Assembly (NCBI RefSeq): GCF_000297095.1
Contig: NZ_AEEA01000056.1
Coordinates: 49,905-113,904, forward strand
Direction of reading: 5' to 3'
Length of the DNA: 64,000 nucleotides
From: Treponema primitia ZAS-1
Lineage (GTDB): Bacteria; Spirochaetota; Spirochaetia; Treponematales; Breznakiellaceae
Numbering within the stretch: position 1 is the stretch's first letter; each line of letters opens with the position of its first letter. The position numbers and the translations under genes were made by a program. A model generated the notes under the pieces. That model had not been told where the DNA came from. It searched no databases and was given only the letters and a program-made list of their open reading frames with translations. Below are positions 7,829-16,628 of the stretch, piece after piece.

Positions 7829-9367
7829 ATGTATAAAATTACCATCAGCGCATCTTCGCTCAAAATCTCTGAGCTGAAAATTGTACTGCAGGAACCCATT
7901 GAGGTGACCCTTAGTAAGGATATTGAGGAGGGTATTAAAAAAAGCGCCGGCGTTGTAAGCGATGTCATAAACTCCGGCAAGGTTGTTTATGGTATAAATA
8001 CCGGTTTTGGCCATCTTGCCAACAAACGGATAGAAACGGACGACTTGGCTCTTTTACAAAAATCCCTGGTACTTTCCCATGCCGCAGGGGTTGGTGAACC
8101 TATCGAAGATGGTCTTACCCGGCTTATCATGCTGCTCAAAATAAAGGGGCTTTCCAGGGGGTATTCCGGCGTCAGGCTTGAGCTAGTACGCTGTCTTGCG
8201 GATATGCTTAACGCCGGGGTTTATCCGGTCATTCCGCGGAAAGGCTCCGTCGGAGCCTCCGGGGATCTTGCCCCCCTGGCGCACATGACCCTTGTACTCA
8301 TGGGCGAAGGGTTTGCCCATTACAAAGGACAAACCCTCAGCGGGAAGGAAGCCCTGAAGGCCGCCGGTCTTTCCCCCATAGAGTTGGGCCCGAAAGAAGG
8401 ACTTGCGCTCTTGAACGGAACCCAAGTTTCAACATCCTTTGCCTTAAAGGGCCTTTTCCTTGCGGAGGACCTTTTTGCCGCTGCTATCGCCTGCGGCTGT
8501 TTAACCATTGAAGGAGTTTCAGCCGCCCGTACAATCTTTGATGAACGGATACACCAGGTTCGCGGCCAACAGGGACAGATCGACGCCGCTGCCGCATACC
8601 GGCGCCTTCTTGGTCCCCGCAGCGAAATAGGGGATGACCATATCAACTGCGATCGTGTTCAGGATCCCTACTGTCTGCGCTGTCAGCCCCAGGTAATGGG
8701 CGCATGCCTTACACAGATCCGAAATGCGGCGGCGGTTCTTGAAATTGAAGCAAACGCCGCTTCCGATAATCCCCTGGTCTTTACCGACAACGGCGATGTT
8801 ATTTCCGGGGGTAACTTCCACGCCGAACCGGTGGCAATGGCGGCGGATAATCTGGCACTGGCCTTTGCGGAGATCGGCGCCATTTCGGAACGCCGTATAG
8901 CGACATTGGTGGATCCCCATATGTCCCGGCTCCCGCCCTTCCTGGTTGAAAACGCCGGGGTTAACTCGGGTTTTATGATCGCCCACGTTACCGCGGCGGC
9001 CCTGGCAAGCCAGAACAAAACACTTTCTTTCCCCTCATGCGTTGACAGCCTGCCGACTTCCGCCAATCAGGAAGACCAGGTGTCCATGGCGCCCAATGCG
9101 GGGCGCAGACTCTGGGAGATGGCGGAAAACGTGAAGTATATTCTGGCCATAGAGTATTTAGCCGCCGTTCAGGGGATCGAGTTTAAGAAGGGATTAAAGA
9201 CCACACCGGCCCTTGAAAAATATCATGAAGCACTGAGGAAGGTGGTCCCGAATTATGACAAGGATCGTTTTTTTGCACCGGATATAGAAACGGCGGCAAA
9301 TTTAATTGACAAAGGAATATTTGCAGACGCAGTTGAAGGTGATCTGCTCCCCAGTTGGAAACAGTAA
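7829..9367 (+). CDS. hutH: Histidine ammonia-lyase
   Basis: 512 residues. This is the only lyase paralogue here with the full cofactor triad: GSVGASGDLAPLAHM, Ala143-Ser144-Gly145, which cyclises to MIO. Other HAL residues are intact: YGINTGFG (Tyr54), LSHAAG, LLNGTQ, QDPYCLRCQPQ, GGNFHAEP and SANQEDQVSM. It removes ammonia from L-histidine to give urocanate, the first step of histidine breakdown in the cytoplasm. The gene opens a unit with its own promoter (7753-7781) and is followed after 4 bp by a DapF-fold racemase and then by urocanase. The contrast with the two upstream paralogues suggests they have different substrates rather than being redundant copies. Confidence 0.95.
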   Translation: MYKITISASSLKISELKIVLQEPIEVTLSKDIEEGIKKSAGVVSDVINSGKVVYGINTGFGHLANKRIETDDLALLQKSLVLSHAAGVGEPIEDGLTRLIMLLKIKGLSRGYSGVRLELVRCLADMLNAGVYPVIPRKGSVGASGDLAPLAHMTLVLMGEGFAHYKGQTLSGKEALKAAGLSPIELGPKEGLALLNGTQVSTSFALKGLFLAEDLFAAAIACGCLTIEGVSAARTIFDERIHQVRGQQGQIDAAAAYRRLLGPRSEIGDDHINCDRVQDPYCLRCQPQVMGACLTQIRNAAAVLEIEANAASDNPLVFTDNGDVISGGNFHAEPVAMAADNLALAFAEIGAISERRIATLVDPHMSRLPPFLVENAGVNSGFMIAHVTAAALASQNKTLSFPSCVDSLPTSANQEDQVSMAPNAGRRLWEMAENVKYILAIEYLAAVQGIEFKKGLKTTPALEKYHEALRKVVPNYDKDRFFAPDIETAANLIDKGIFADAVEGDLLPSWKQ

Positions 9368-9371
9368 ACAA

Positions 9372-10211
9372 ATGGAAATTAAATTTGCAAAAATGAATCC
9401 GACAGAAAATATGACTATCCTGGTGGAAAGTCCTTTGCCCCGTGAAAAATACGGTGAGATTGCCGCCAAGCTTATGGCTTACGGTTCCCTGTTCGCTGAA
9501 CAGGTGGGATACCTGGAAAAGCCAACACTGGAAGGCGCGCGAACCCGGCTCCATATGATGGGCGGTGAATTCTGTGGAAACGCCAGTATGTCAACCGCAG
9601 CGCTTATCGTCTTTGATGACGGACTTAGGGGCGGCGAAAAAGTAACGGTGCCCCTGGAGGTATCCGGTGCGGAGGGACTGCTTTACTGCGAGGTCTGTCC
9701 CTGCATTGATGAGGAAAAAACAGCCCTTGTATCCGTAGGTATGCCGCCGGTACTTGGCGTAGTAAAACGTATTTTTCAGTTTGAGGGATCCTCATTTGAA
9801 GCTCATGTAGTTCAGACCCAGGGCATTACCCACATTCTCCTGGACACGGAAGGTGGTGAACAAAAGGCTTTGCACAGTATTGCTGAAAGGGCTATCATAA
9901 AATGGAATGAGGAGCTGAAAGCGGATGCCCTTGGGATAATGCTTTTTGAAGCAAACGGGACCGATTACAGGATGGATCCCCTGGTATACGTTGGGGGATC
10001 AAAAAGCGTAACCTGGGAGCGGGGCTGCGGATCAGGCACGGCTGCCATGGGCGCCTATCTTGCCTGGAGAAGCAAATCGCCTGTCAGCGCAAACATAGAT
10101 CAGGGAGGCGGCAGGATCACGGTCCAAGCGGACTATGGGAATAACGCTATCGGGAAAATTATTATCCGGGGAAAGGTTAAACTCGCCGCCAGGGGAATCG
10201 CATACTTGTAA
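9372..10211 (+). CDS. DapF-fold amino acid racemase, candidate histidine racemase
   Basis: 279 residues from ATG 9372, chosen because it starts just after hutH stops; an upstream in-frame start would lie inside hutH. The protein has the diaminopimelate epimerase fold signature with both catalytic cysteines: Cys68 in GGEFCGNASMS and Cys219 in ERGCGSGTAAM. DapF enzymes use this Cys pair to invert an alpha carbon without a cofactor. The first motif differs from true DapF (usually CGNG.RC), which points away from diaminopimelate. Histidine racemases of the CntK type belong to this family. Its place between hutH and hutU suggests it turns D-histidine into the L-form for HutH, or the reverse. This is inference from context and motif; a direct assay or tree would be needed. 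Confidence 0.75.
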   Translation: MEIKFAKMNPTENMTILVESPLPREKYGEIAAKLMAYGSLFAEQVGYLEKPTLEGARTRLHMMGGEFCGNASMSTAALIVFDDGLRGGEKVTVPLEVSGAEGLLYCEVCPCIDEEKTALVSVGMPPVLGVVKRIFQFEGSSFEAHVVQTQGITHILLDTEGGEQKALHSIAERAIIKWNEELKADALGIMLFEANGTDYRMDPLVYVGGSKSVTWERGCGSGTAAMGAYLAWRSKSPVSANIDQGGGRITVQADYGNNAIGKIIIRGKVKLAARGIAYL

Positions 10212-10258
10212 AAAATTGTCATGGTCAATAATTTGTAATATAAATGAGGAGAACTATC

Positions 10259-12280
10259 ATGGACGATTTCATGCAGATACGTTTGTTTAAAGAAGGAGAC
10301 GCGCTTCCCCTTAAACCGGAGTTTGAAAAAAACATACGACGGGCGCCGTCCCGGGGTTTCAGGCTCAGCGAGGAGCAGACAAAAACCGCGTTGAAAAATG
10401 CCCTGCGTTATGTGCCATCGGAATATCACCGGGAGCTTATTCCGGAATTCCTGGAAGAACTGTATACCTATGGCAGAATCTATGCCTACCGGTTCAGACC
10501 CGCAGGCAGAATCTATGGAAAGCCCATTGATGAATACAAGGGCAAGTGTATCGAGGGCAAGGCCTTTCAGGTCATGATCGATAACAACCTTGATTTTGAA
10601 GTTGCCCTCTACCCCTATGAACTGGTAACCTACGGCGAGACCGGCAGTGTCTGTCACGATTGGCTGCAGTACCGGCTAATAAAAAAATATCTGGAAAACC
10701 TAACGGAAAACCAAACCCTGGTTGTCGCCTCCGGGCATCCGGCGGGGCTTTTTAAATCGCGGCCCGAAGCGCCGCGGGTAACGGTTACCAACGCGCTCAT
10801 GATAGGCCTTTTCGATAACCAGGCAGATTGGGAAATAGCCGAGGAAATGGGGGTGGCAAATTACGGGCAGATGACCGCAGGGGGCTGGATGTACATAGGC
10901 CCCCAGGGCATAGTGCACGGAACCTACAACACCCTGCTCAACGCCGGCAGAAATGAACTGGGCATCCCCAAGGACAGCGATTTGCGGGGTCATCTTTTTG
11001 TCAGTTCCGGACTGGGCGGCATGAGCGGGGCCCAGCCCAAGGCTGCGGAGATTGCCGGAGCGGTGGGGATTGTAGCCGAGGTGGACGAGAGCCGCATTAA
11101 AACCCGGCTGGACCAGGGTTGGGTTTCCTATTCTTCGTCTAAGCTCCCGGATGTTTTTGCCAAGGCAGATGAATATTTAAAAAAGAAGGAACCCTATTCA
11201 ATAGCTTACCATGGAAATATTGTTGATCTGCTCCAATACGTTGTTGATAGTAACATTAAAGTTGAACTCATGAGCGATCAAACATCCTGTCACGCGGCAT
11301 ACGATGGCGGTTACTGTCCTCAGGGGATGAGCTTTGCGGAAAGGACCGCCCTGCTTGCACAGAAGGACAAACGAAATCTATTTGTTGAAAGGGTTAACGC
11401 TTCATTGCGGAAGCATTATGAACTTATTAAAATCTGTGTCGAAAGGGGATCCTACTTTTTCGATTACGGGAATGCTTTCCTAAAGGCCGTGTACGATGCG
11501 GGGGTAAGGGAGGTGTCCAAAAACGGTATAGATGATAAGGATGGATTCACCTTCCCTTCCTATGTGGAAGACATCATGGGTCCCCTGCTCTTCGACTATG
11601 GGTACGGCCCCTTCCGTTGGGTATGTTTGAGCGGCAAAAGCGAGGATCTGCGTAAAACGGATCAGGCGGCCATGGACTGCATAGACCGGAACAGAAGATA
11701 CCAGGACATGGACAACTACAACTGGATCAGGGACGCGGAAAAAAACAAAATGGTTGTGGGAACCCAGGCGCGTATCCTCTACCAGGACGCAGAGGGGAGA
11801 ATAAAGATAGCTCTCAAATTTAACGAACTGGTGCGGAAGGGCGAAATAGGCCCGGTCATGCTGGGGCGGGATCACCACGATGTAAGCGGAACCGATTCCC
11901 CCTTCCGGGAAACTTCCAATATCAAAGACGGTTCCAATGTGATGGCCGATATGGCGGTACAGTGTTATGTGGGCAACGCCGCTAGGGGTATGAGTCTAGT
12001 GGCCCTGCACAACGGCGGAGGCACCGGCATAGGGAAGGCTATTAACGGCGGCTTCGGTCTGGTGCTGGACGGCAGCGCCCGTGTTGACGGCGTCATACAA
12101 AGCGCCATGCTCTGGGACGTGATGGGCGGCGTGGCCAGACGGAACTGGGCGCGTAACCCCCACTCCATTGAAACCGTTAAGGAGTATAATAGAAAATACG
12201 CCGGGGAGAGCCAGATCACCCTCCCCTACCTTGCGGATGAGGATCTGGTTGCGGAGACGGTCCACAAACACTTTACATGA
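10259..12280 (+). CDS. hutU: Urocanate hydratase, long form (possible thiourocanate activity)
   Basis: 673 residues from ATG 10259, which has TGAGGAGA at ideal spacing; the ATG at 10244 overlaps that site. It matches the long urocanase form, about 675 residues as in animals and some anaerobes, rather than the 550-residue form. The SDQTSCH...GGYCPQG segment matches the catalytic and NAD-binding part of the family, and GGMSGAQ the dinucleotide-binding loop. The enzyme adds water to urocanate using tightly bound NAD+, giving 4-imidazolone-5-propionate. A urocanase homologue acts on thiourocanate in bacterial ergothioneine breakdown, so this single copy may serve both routes; that is inference. 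It is followed by a short convergent gap with the tautomerase gene. Confidence 0.93.
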   Translation: MDDFMQIRLFKEGDALPLKPEFEKNIRRAPSRGFRLSEEQTKTALKNALRYVPSEYHRELIPEFLEELYTYGRIYAYRFRPAGRIYGKPIDEYKGKCIEGKAFQVMIDNNLDFEVALYPYELVTYGETGSVCHDWLQYRLIKKYLENLTENQTLVVASGHPAGLFKSRPEAPRVTVTNALMIGLFDNQADWEIAEEMGVANYGQMTAGGWMYIGPQGIVHGTYNTLLNAGRNELGIPKDSDLRGHLFVSSGLGGMSGAQPKAAEIAGAVGIVAEVDESRIKTRLDQGWVSYSSSKLPDVFAKADEYLKKKEPYSIAYHGNIVDLLQYVVDSNIKVELMSDQTSCHAAYDGGYCPQGMSFAERTALLAQKDKRNLFVERVNASLRKHYELIKICVERGSYFFDYGNAFLKAVYDAGVREVSKNGIDDKDGFTFPSYVEDIMGPLLFDYGYGPFRWVCLSGKSEDLRKTDQAAMDCIDRNRRYQDMDNYNWIRDAEKNKMVVGTQARILYQDAEGRIKIALKFNELVRKGEIGPVMLGRDHHDVSGTDSPFRETSNIKDGSNVMADMAVQCYVGNAARGMSLVALHNGGGTGIGKAINGGFGLVLDGSARVDGVIQSAMLWDVMGGVARRNWARNPHSIETVKEYNRKYAGESQITLPYLADEDLVAETVHKHFT

Positions 12281-12311
12281 TGCGGATTCTACCTTACCGC
12301 CGGGTTTTTGT

Positions 12312-12653
12312 TTAATGGAACTCGCCGTCGTAGCCCCAGTTTTCGTATTCGCTGATGGTGAGGTATTGGCGGTCCGGTTTTATACCGTATTCGGCGGTGA
12401 TAAACTCGAAGAGTTTTTTGGTGAAGGTTTTTTTGGCGTCCTCTTTGGTCTTAGTGTAGACACGGAGGTCGATGTAGACAGAGGGGGTTTCTGTTCCACC
12501 CATGTATACGGTGTCTGAGTCTTGGATGTGGACGATGAGGTCGGGTTCGGTTTTACCGGGGATGATGGTAATGAGGCGGCCGAGTTCGATTTTGAGTTTT
12601 TCTTTTTCTGCGCCGCTCAGTTTTTGTCCGATGGTTACTGAAATGAATGGCAT
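12312..12653 (-). CDS. Tautomerase/MIF-superfamily protein
   Basis: 113 residues on the minus strand with AAGGAG just upstream of the start. The N-terminus is Met-Pro-Phe-Ile, so Pro2 would be the amino-terminal catalytic proline of the tautomerase/MIF superfamily once Met is removed. Length and the two beta-alpha-beta halves (about 1-58 and 59-113) fit the MIF/CHMI type more than the 60-residue 4-oxalocrotonate tautomerase type. Members ketonise enol or keto acids. It lies between hutU and the glycerate kinase but on the opposite strand, so a role in this pathway is not established. Confidence 0.7.
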   Translation of the reverse strand: MPFISVTIGQKLSGAEKEKLKIELGRLITIIPGKTEPDLIVHIQDSDTVYMGGTETPSVYIDLRVYTKTKEDAKKTFTKKLFEFITAEYGIKPDRQYLTISEYENWGYDGEFH

Positions 12654-12816
12654 CTTAGTTCTCCTTGGTGGTACTATAGCCTAAAAAAACAGCCTGAACA
12701 AGCCATTCCGGTATTGCCTCTTCTCCGTAACCTTTATTTTTTAAAGAGAATCGTGTATAATAAAGACATAATACATATTCAGGGGGTTTCGTAATGACCA
12801 GAGGATCGGTACTTCT

Positions 12817-13947
12817 GTGAAAAAAATTATCCTTATTCCTGACTCATTCAAGGGAACTATGGATTCTGCGGAAATTTGTTCAATCATGGAAAAGCAGATT
12901 CATAGGTATTATCCCGAAGCAGAGGTAGTGTCGATTCCCGTGGCGGACGGCGGAGAGGGCAGCGTAGATTCATACCTTGCGGCGGTGGGGGGACAGAGGA
13001 TCTCCATCCCCGCAAAGGGTCCTTACATGGAAGATATACAGGGTTTCTACGGTCTTATTGACGGCGGGAAAACAGCGGTGATTGAAATGGCCGCCTGCGC
13101 CGGACTTCCCATGGTAGGGGATAAACTCAATCCGGGGAAAACTACTACCTTTGGGGTAGGACAATTGATAGCCGATGCCGCCGGGCGGGGTTGTAAAAAA
13201 ATTATCGTTTGCCTGGGGGGAAGCGCCACCAATGACTTCGGCGCCGGCGCAGCGGCTGGCGCAGGGGTGCGCTTCTATGATCGCAGCGGTAAGGAATTTA
13301 TTCCCCTGGGGAAGACCCTGGATCAGATAGGCCATATCGATACGAGCGGTTTACAGGCGGCTCTGGGCTCGATCGAATTTGTTACCATGTGTGATATTGA
13401 TAATCCTCTTTACGGGTCGACAGGGGCAGCCCACGTATTTGGTCCGCAGAAGGGGGCCGATCCGGCTATGGTGGAATTTCTTGACAACCAGCTTCGAGCC
13501 GTGTCGGAAACGGTAAAGCGGGAATTGAAAACCGATGTGGCGGAACTGCCCGGCGCAGGCGCTGCGGGGGGCATGGGTGGCGGTATGGTTGCCTTCTTTG
13601 GTTCCCGTTTGCAGATGGGCATAGAGACTGTTTTGGATACGGTACATTTTGACCGGATACTACAGGGAGCGGATATGGTTTTTACCGGAGAAGGTAAAAT
13701 AGATTTCCAAAGCCTCCGGGGGAAGGTGGTTATCGGCGTTGCCCGGCGGGCAAAAAAACAAAATGTTCCGGTCATTGCCATAGTCGGAGATATCGGGGAC
13801 AACATTGAAGGGGCCTATGATGAAGGGGTCAGCGCGGTCTTCAGCATCAACCGGGTTGCTTTGCCCTATAAGGAACTGCGATCCCGAAGCAAAAACGACC
13901 TGGCCCTGACCATGGATAACCTACTGCGGTTTATTCGTATTACATAA
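12817..13947 (+). CDS. Glycerate kinase (GarK family)
   Basis: 376 residues, normal for the type-I glycerate kinase family. Typical stretches are PDSFKGTMDS at the N-terminus, PVADGGEGS (about 45-53), LGGSATNDFGAGAAAG (about 134-149) and FTGEGKIDFQS near 290. It phosphorylates D-glycerate to a phosphoglycerate that enters glycolysis. The start is GTG 12817, overlapped by the stop codon of an eight-codon leader frame (12794-12820) that has the better ribosome site, so the two may be translationally coupled. It sits between hutU and hutI, with 35 bp to hutI, although no histidine-pathway step uses glycerate; the reason for the grouping is unclear. Confidence 0.88.
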   Translation: MKKIILIPDSFKGTMDSAEICSIMEKQIHRYYPEAEVVSIPVADGGEGSVDSYLAAVGGQRISIPAKGPYMEDIQGFYGLIDGGKTAVIEMAACAGLPMVGDKLNPGKTTTFGVGQLIADAAGRGCKKIIVCLGGSATNDFGAGAAAGAGVRFYDRSGKEFIPLGKTLDQIGHIDTSGLQAALGSIEFVTMCDIDNPLYGSTGAAHVFGPQKGADPAMVEFLDNQLRAVSETVKRELKTDVAELPGAGAAGGMGGGMVAFFGSRLQMGIETVLDTVHFDRILQGADMVFTGEGKIDFQSLRGKVVIGVARRAKKQNVPVIAIVGDIGDNIEGAYDEGVSAVFSINRVALPYKELRSRSKNDLALTMDNLLRFIRIT

Positions 13948-13982
13948 GCAGGAAGCCATGACCAGCAAGGGGGGTGATAAAA

Positions 13983-15272
13983 ATGTTTAAGAAACCATCA
14001 AATACCGTATCTGATTCAGCATCTCTGCTCTTATATCACGCAGCCCAGCTTGTAACACCTATTGGAAATACCTTAAAACATGGCAAGGAAATGGGTAAGC
14101 TGGAAATTATTCCCGATGCCGCCGTATATATCGAAGGGGATACCATCATGGAAGTGGGCCAAACAGATATGCTGCTGAAGAAATATCATCCTGGGAAAGA
14201 CGGGATGGAAAGCATTGATCTGACCGGGAAAGCAATTATCCCGGGTTTTGTGGATTCCCATACCCATTTTGTTTTTGGCGGTTACCGGCCGGAAGAATTT
14301 ATCATGCGGCTTTCCGGCGCACAGTACCTGGATATCATGAAGATGGGAGGAGGTATACAGAGTACGGTGGACGCCACCAAAAAAACTCCCGCAGAAACGC
14401 TATTCAACGACGGCTTTAAACGGCTTAACGATATGCTTTCCATGGGGGTTACCACCGTGGAAGGCAAAAGCGGGTACGGGCTTGACAGGGACTGCGAGCT
14501 GAAACAGCTTGAGGTTTTAAACCGCTTAAACCGGGAACATCCGGTGGATGTGGAAATAAGCTATATGGGCGCCCATGCAATTCCCCGGGACTATCCCGGA
14601 GGAAGCGGCGCTTATATTGATTTTATGGTGAAGGAAGTTTTGCCGCTTATTCAGGGAAAAAAGCTGGCCCGCTTTGTGGATATATTCTGCGAAGAGGGTG
14701 TCTTTACCCCCGAAGAATCCGAGCGCTACCTGTGTATATGCAAGGACTTGGGTTTTGATACAAAGATCCACGCCGATGAAATTATCCCCCTGGGGGGCGG
14801 AGAACTGGCGGCAAAAATCGGCTGCGCCAGTGCGGATCACCTGCTCGCCGTATCCGACAGGGGTATCCAAATGCTCGCCGACAGCGATACTGCGGCTACC
14901 CTTCTGCCCTGTACGGCCTTTTGCCTGAACAAGCCCTACGCGCCGGCGCGGAAGCTTATAGACTCAGGCTGTGCCGTGGCCCTGGCAAGCGACTATAACC
15001 CCGGCAGCTGTTTTACGAATTCTATACCCCTTATTTTTTCCCTGGGAGTTATCCATATGGGTATGACCATAGAAGAGGCTATCTGTTCTCTAACCCTAAA
15101 CGGTGCGGGGGCCTTAAAAAAAGCCGATTCCATTGGCAGCATAGAACCGGGGAAGAAGGCGGATATAACAGTACTGGCATACCCTGATTACCGTTTTCTG
15201 GTATATCATTCGGCAAAAAATATAGTCAGCCAGGTCATTAAAAACGGAAAGGTTTGTTATAGGGTATCATAA
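13983..15272 (+). CDS. hutI: Imidazolonepropionase
   Basis: 429 residues from ATG 13983, chosen for the AAGGGGGG ribosome site at 968-974; the GTG at 13974 lies inside that site. It is an amidohydrolase-superfamily protein: GFVDSHTHFVFGG carries the HxH metal ligands, HADEI the next His, and LASDYNPGSC the catalytic Asp. The enzyme hydrolyses 4-imidazolone-5-propionate to N-formimino-L-glutamate. Together with hutH and hutU the window holds the first three histidine-degradation steps. The formiminoglutamate step (HutG, HutF or FtcD) is not present and must lie elsewhere. Confidence 0.93.
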   Translation: MFKKPSNTVSDSASLLLYHAAQLVTPIGNTLKHGKEMGKLEIIPDAAVYIEGDTIMEVGQTDMLLKKYHPGKDGMESIDLTGKAIIPGFVDSHTHFVFGGYRPEEFIMRLSGAQYLDIMKMGGGIQSTVDATKKTPAETLFNDGFKRLNDMLSMGVTTVEGKSGYGLDRDCELKQLEVLNRLNREHPVDVEISYMGAHAIPRDYPGGSGAYIDFMVKEVLPLIQGKKLARFVDIFCEEGVFTPEESERYLCICKDLGFDTKIHADEIIPLGGGELAAKIGCASADHLLAVSDRGIQMLADSDTAATLLPCTAFCLNKPYAPARKLIDSGCAVALASDYNPGSCFTNSIPLIFSLGVIHMGMTIEEAICSLTLNGAGALKKADSIGSIEPGKKADITVLAYPDYRFLVYHSAKNIVSQVIKNGKVCYRVS

Positions 15273-15335
15273 AGTACCCTGCTCATACCCGTTTCCCGGT
15301 TTCACCGCCGTAGACAGTCGGTATTTCCTTTTCTC

Positions 15336-15379
15336 TTGACAGACTAATCATATTAGTTATATATTATTTATATTAGTCT
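15336..15379 (+). promoter_or_regulatory. tetR promoter with inverted-repeat operator
   Basis: TTGACA at 15336-15341 is followed by TATATA or TATATT at 15358-15365 (16- or 18-bp spacing). Within it, ACTAAT at 15343-15348 and ATTAGT at 15352-15357 form a 6-3-6 inverted repeat, and AGACTAAT (15341-15348) pairs again with ATTAGTCT at 15372-15379. The repeats cover the promoter and the start-proximal region, as expected for autorepression by the TetR-family gene 12 bp downstream. AAAGGA before ATG 15391 is the ribosome site. Confidence 0.7.
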
Positions 15380-15390
15380 ATAAAGGAACC

Positions 15391-15984
15391 ATGGTGGGAC
15401 AAAAACGAGGATTGGATGACGGGGTGATTCTTTCAGCGGCGGTAACTCTTGCCGAATCCCAGGGCTTTGAAAGCCTGAACCTGCAAAATCTGGCCACAGC
15501 CCTGGGGGTAAAGCCGCCGTCCCTCTATAACCACATCAGCGGCCTGGAAGATTTGCGGGTACGCCTGGCCCAATTTGCCCTGGAGTCCATGGAGAAGAGC
15601 GTCCGGAACAGGGTTGTGGGCCGTTCCCGGGAACAGGCGATTAGGGAAATTGCAGCGGCCTATTGGGGTTTTGCGAAAAAACACCCCGAACTGTATAAGG
15701 CCTTTTCTATTATTCCCCGGTCGGAAAATGCGGAACTCAAGGAAACAGCCCATTCCCTGCAAAACACATTAATCAGGATTCTGGAACCCTACAAATTGAA
15801 GGGCCATGATGAAATACACTTTATCCGTTTTATACGGAGCAGTCTGCATGGATTTGTCTCCCTTGAAGCGATGGGGTTCTTTCACCAAGGCTGTGGGGTA
15901 CATAAAGAGGCAAGTTTTAACGAAATGGTAGATATGCTTATTGTTATGCTGAAAAACTACCAAAAAAAGAGAGTGCGCATATGA
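15391..15984 (+). CDS. TetR/AcrR-family transcriptional regulator
   Basis: 197 residues. The N-terminal helix-turn-helix is clear: ILSAAVTLAESQGFESLNLQNLATALGVK..SLYNHI (about 10-55). The C-terminal half (about 75-190) is a ligand-binding helical domain of the WHG type, with YWGFAKKHPELYKAF. It probably represses its own operon through the inverted repeats at 15341-15379 and responds to an unknown small molecule. Its stop overlaps the start of the metallo-beta-lactamase-fold gene (ATGA), and a membrane-protein remnant and a MATE pump follow, which suggests a detoxification or efflux operon. Confidence 0.88.
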   Translation: MVGQKRGLDDGVILSAAVTLAESQGFESLNLQNLATALGVKPPSLYNHISGLEDLRVRLAQFALESMEKSVRNRVVGRSREQAIREIAAAYWGFAKKHPELYKAFSIIPRSENAELKETAHSLQNTLIRILEPYKLKGHDEIHFIRFIRSSLHGFVSLEAMGFFHQGCGVHKEASFNEMVDMLIVMLKNYQKKRVRI

Positions 15985-16628
15985 ACATAACTGAGGGTGT
16001 TTATTCGCTGGACTGTGCGGGGTACGGTCATGTATTTTACCTTGAGGATGAACAGGCCCTTATTGATACCGGTTTGCCGAACAAGGGGAACCGTATTTTG
16101 CAGGAATTGTCCTGCCTCGGTATAAAACCGGAGGACATTAGACGGATCCTCTTAACCCACCACGATGTGGATCACGCCGGGAATGTCCGCTTCCTTGAAG
16201 AAAAGACCGGGGCCGAAGTTTTTATCGGCAAGGAAGATTTACCCTATCTTATGAACCAAGCGGCAAGGCCGGGAATAAAAAAGTACCTACAAAAATTTTT
16301 ACATGTAGTCCCTCCGAAATACTGCAAACCACTTGAGGCGCCGGGGAATTCCGTTGCGATACAGATGTACCATACGCCCGGACACACTCCCGGGCATCAT
16401 GTTTTTCTTTATGGGGGTGTACTTTTTGCAGGGGATCTTTTCAGGATTGAAGGAACGCATATAAAGAAAATACCTTCAAGAATGAACTGGAATGGGGAGC
16501 TGTTAGCGAATTCTATTTCGTTGTTAAAGAAAATTCCTTTTACCCTTGTGTGTCCTTCCCATGGAAACCCCATGACGAGAGAAAAATTACTGCCGCTTAT
16601 TGAACAATTATGGGGGAACCAATCATGA
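15981..16628 (+). CDS. Metallo-beta-lactamase-fold hydrolase
   Basis: 215 residues, overlapping the tetR stop by 4 bases. The metal-binding motif THHDVDHAG (about 54-62) fits HxHxDH, and HTPGHTPGHH (about 133-142) supplies further ligands; SHGNP near 191 is the last. This is the compact glyoxalase-II-like form of the fold. The substrate cannot be told from sequence. It is part of the TetR-controlled operon and overlaps the following membrane-gene remnant by 4 bases. Confidence 0.85.
   Translation: MNITEGVYSLDCAGYGHVFYLEDEQALIDTGLPNKGNRILQELSCLGIKPEDIRRILLTHHDVDHAGNVRFLEEKTGAEVFIGKEDLPYLMNQAARPGIKKYLQKFLHVVPPKYCKPLEAPGNSVAIQMYHTPGHTPGHHVFLYGGVLFAGDLFRIEGTHIKKIPSRMNWNGELLANSISLLKKIPFTLVCPSHGNPMTREKLLPLIEQLWGNQS

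Noticed and set aside
12168..12684. Plus-strand frames opposite the tautomerase gene
   Set aside because: The minus-strand frame has the Met-Pro start, a ribosome site and family-like sequence; the plus frames are shadows.
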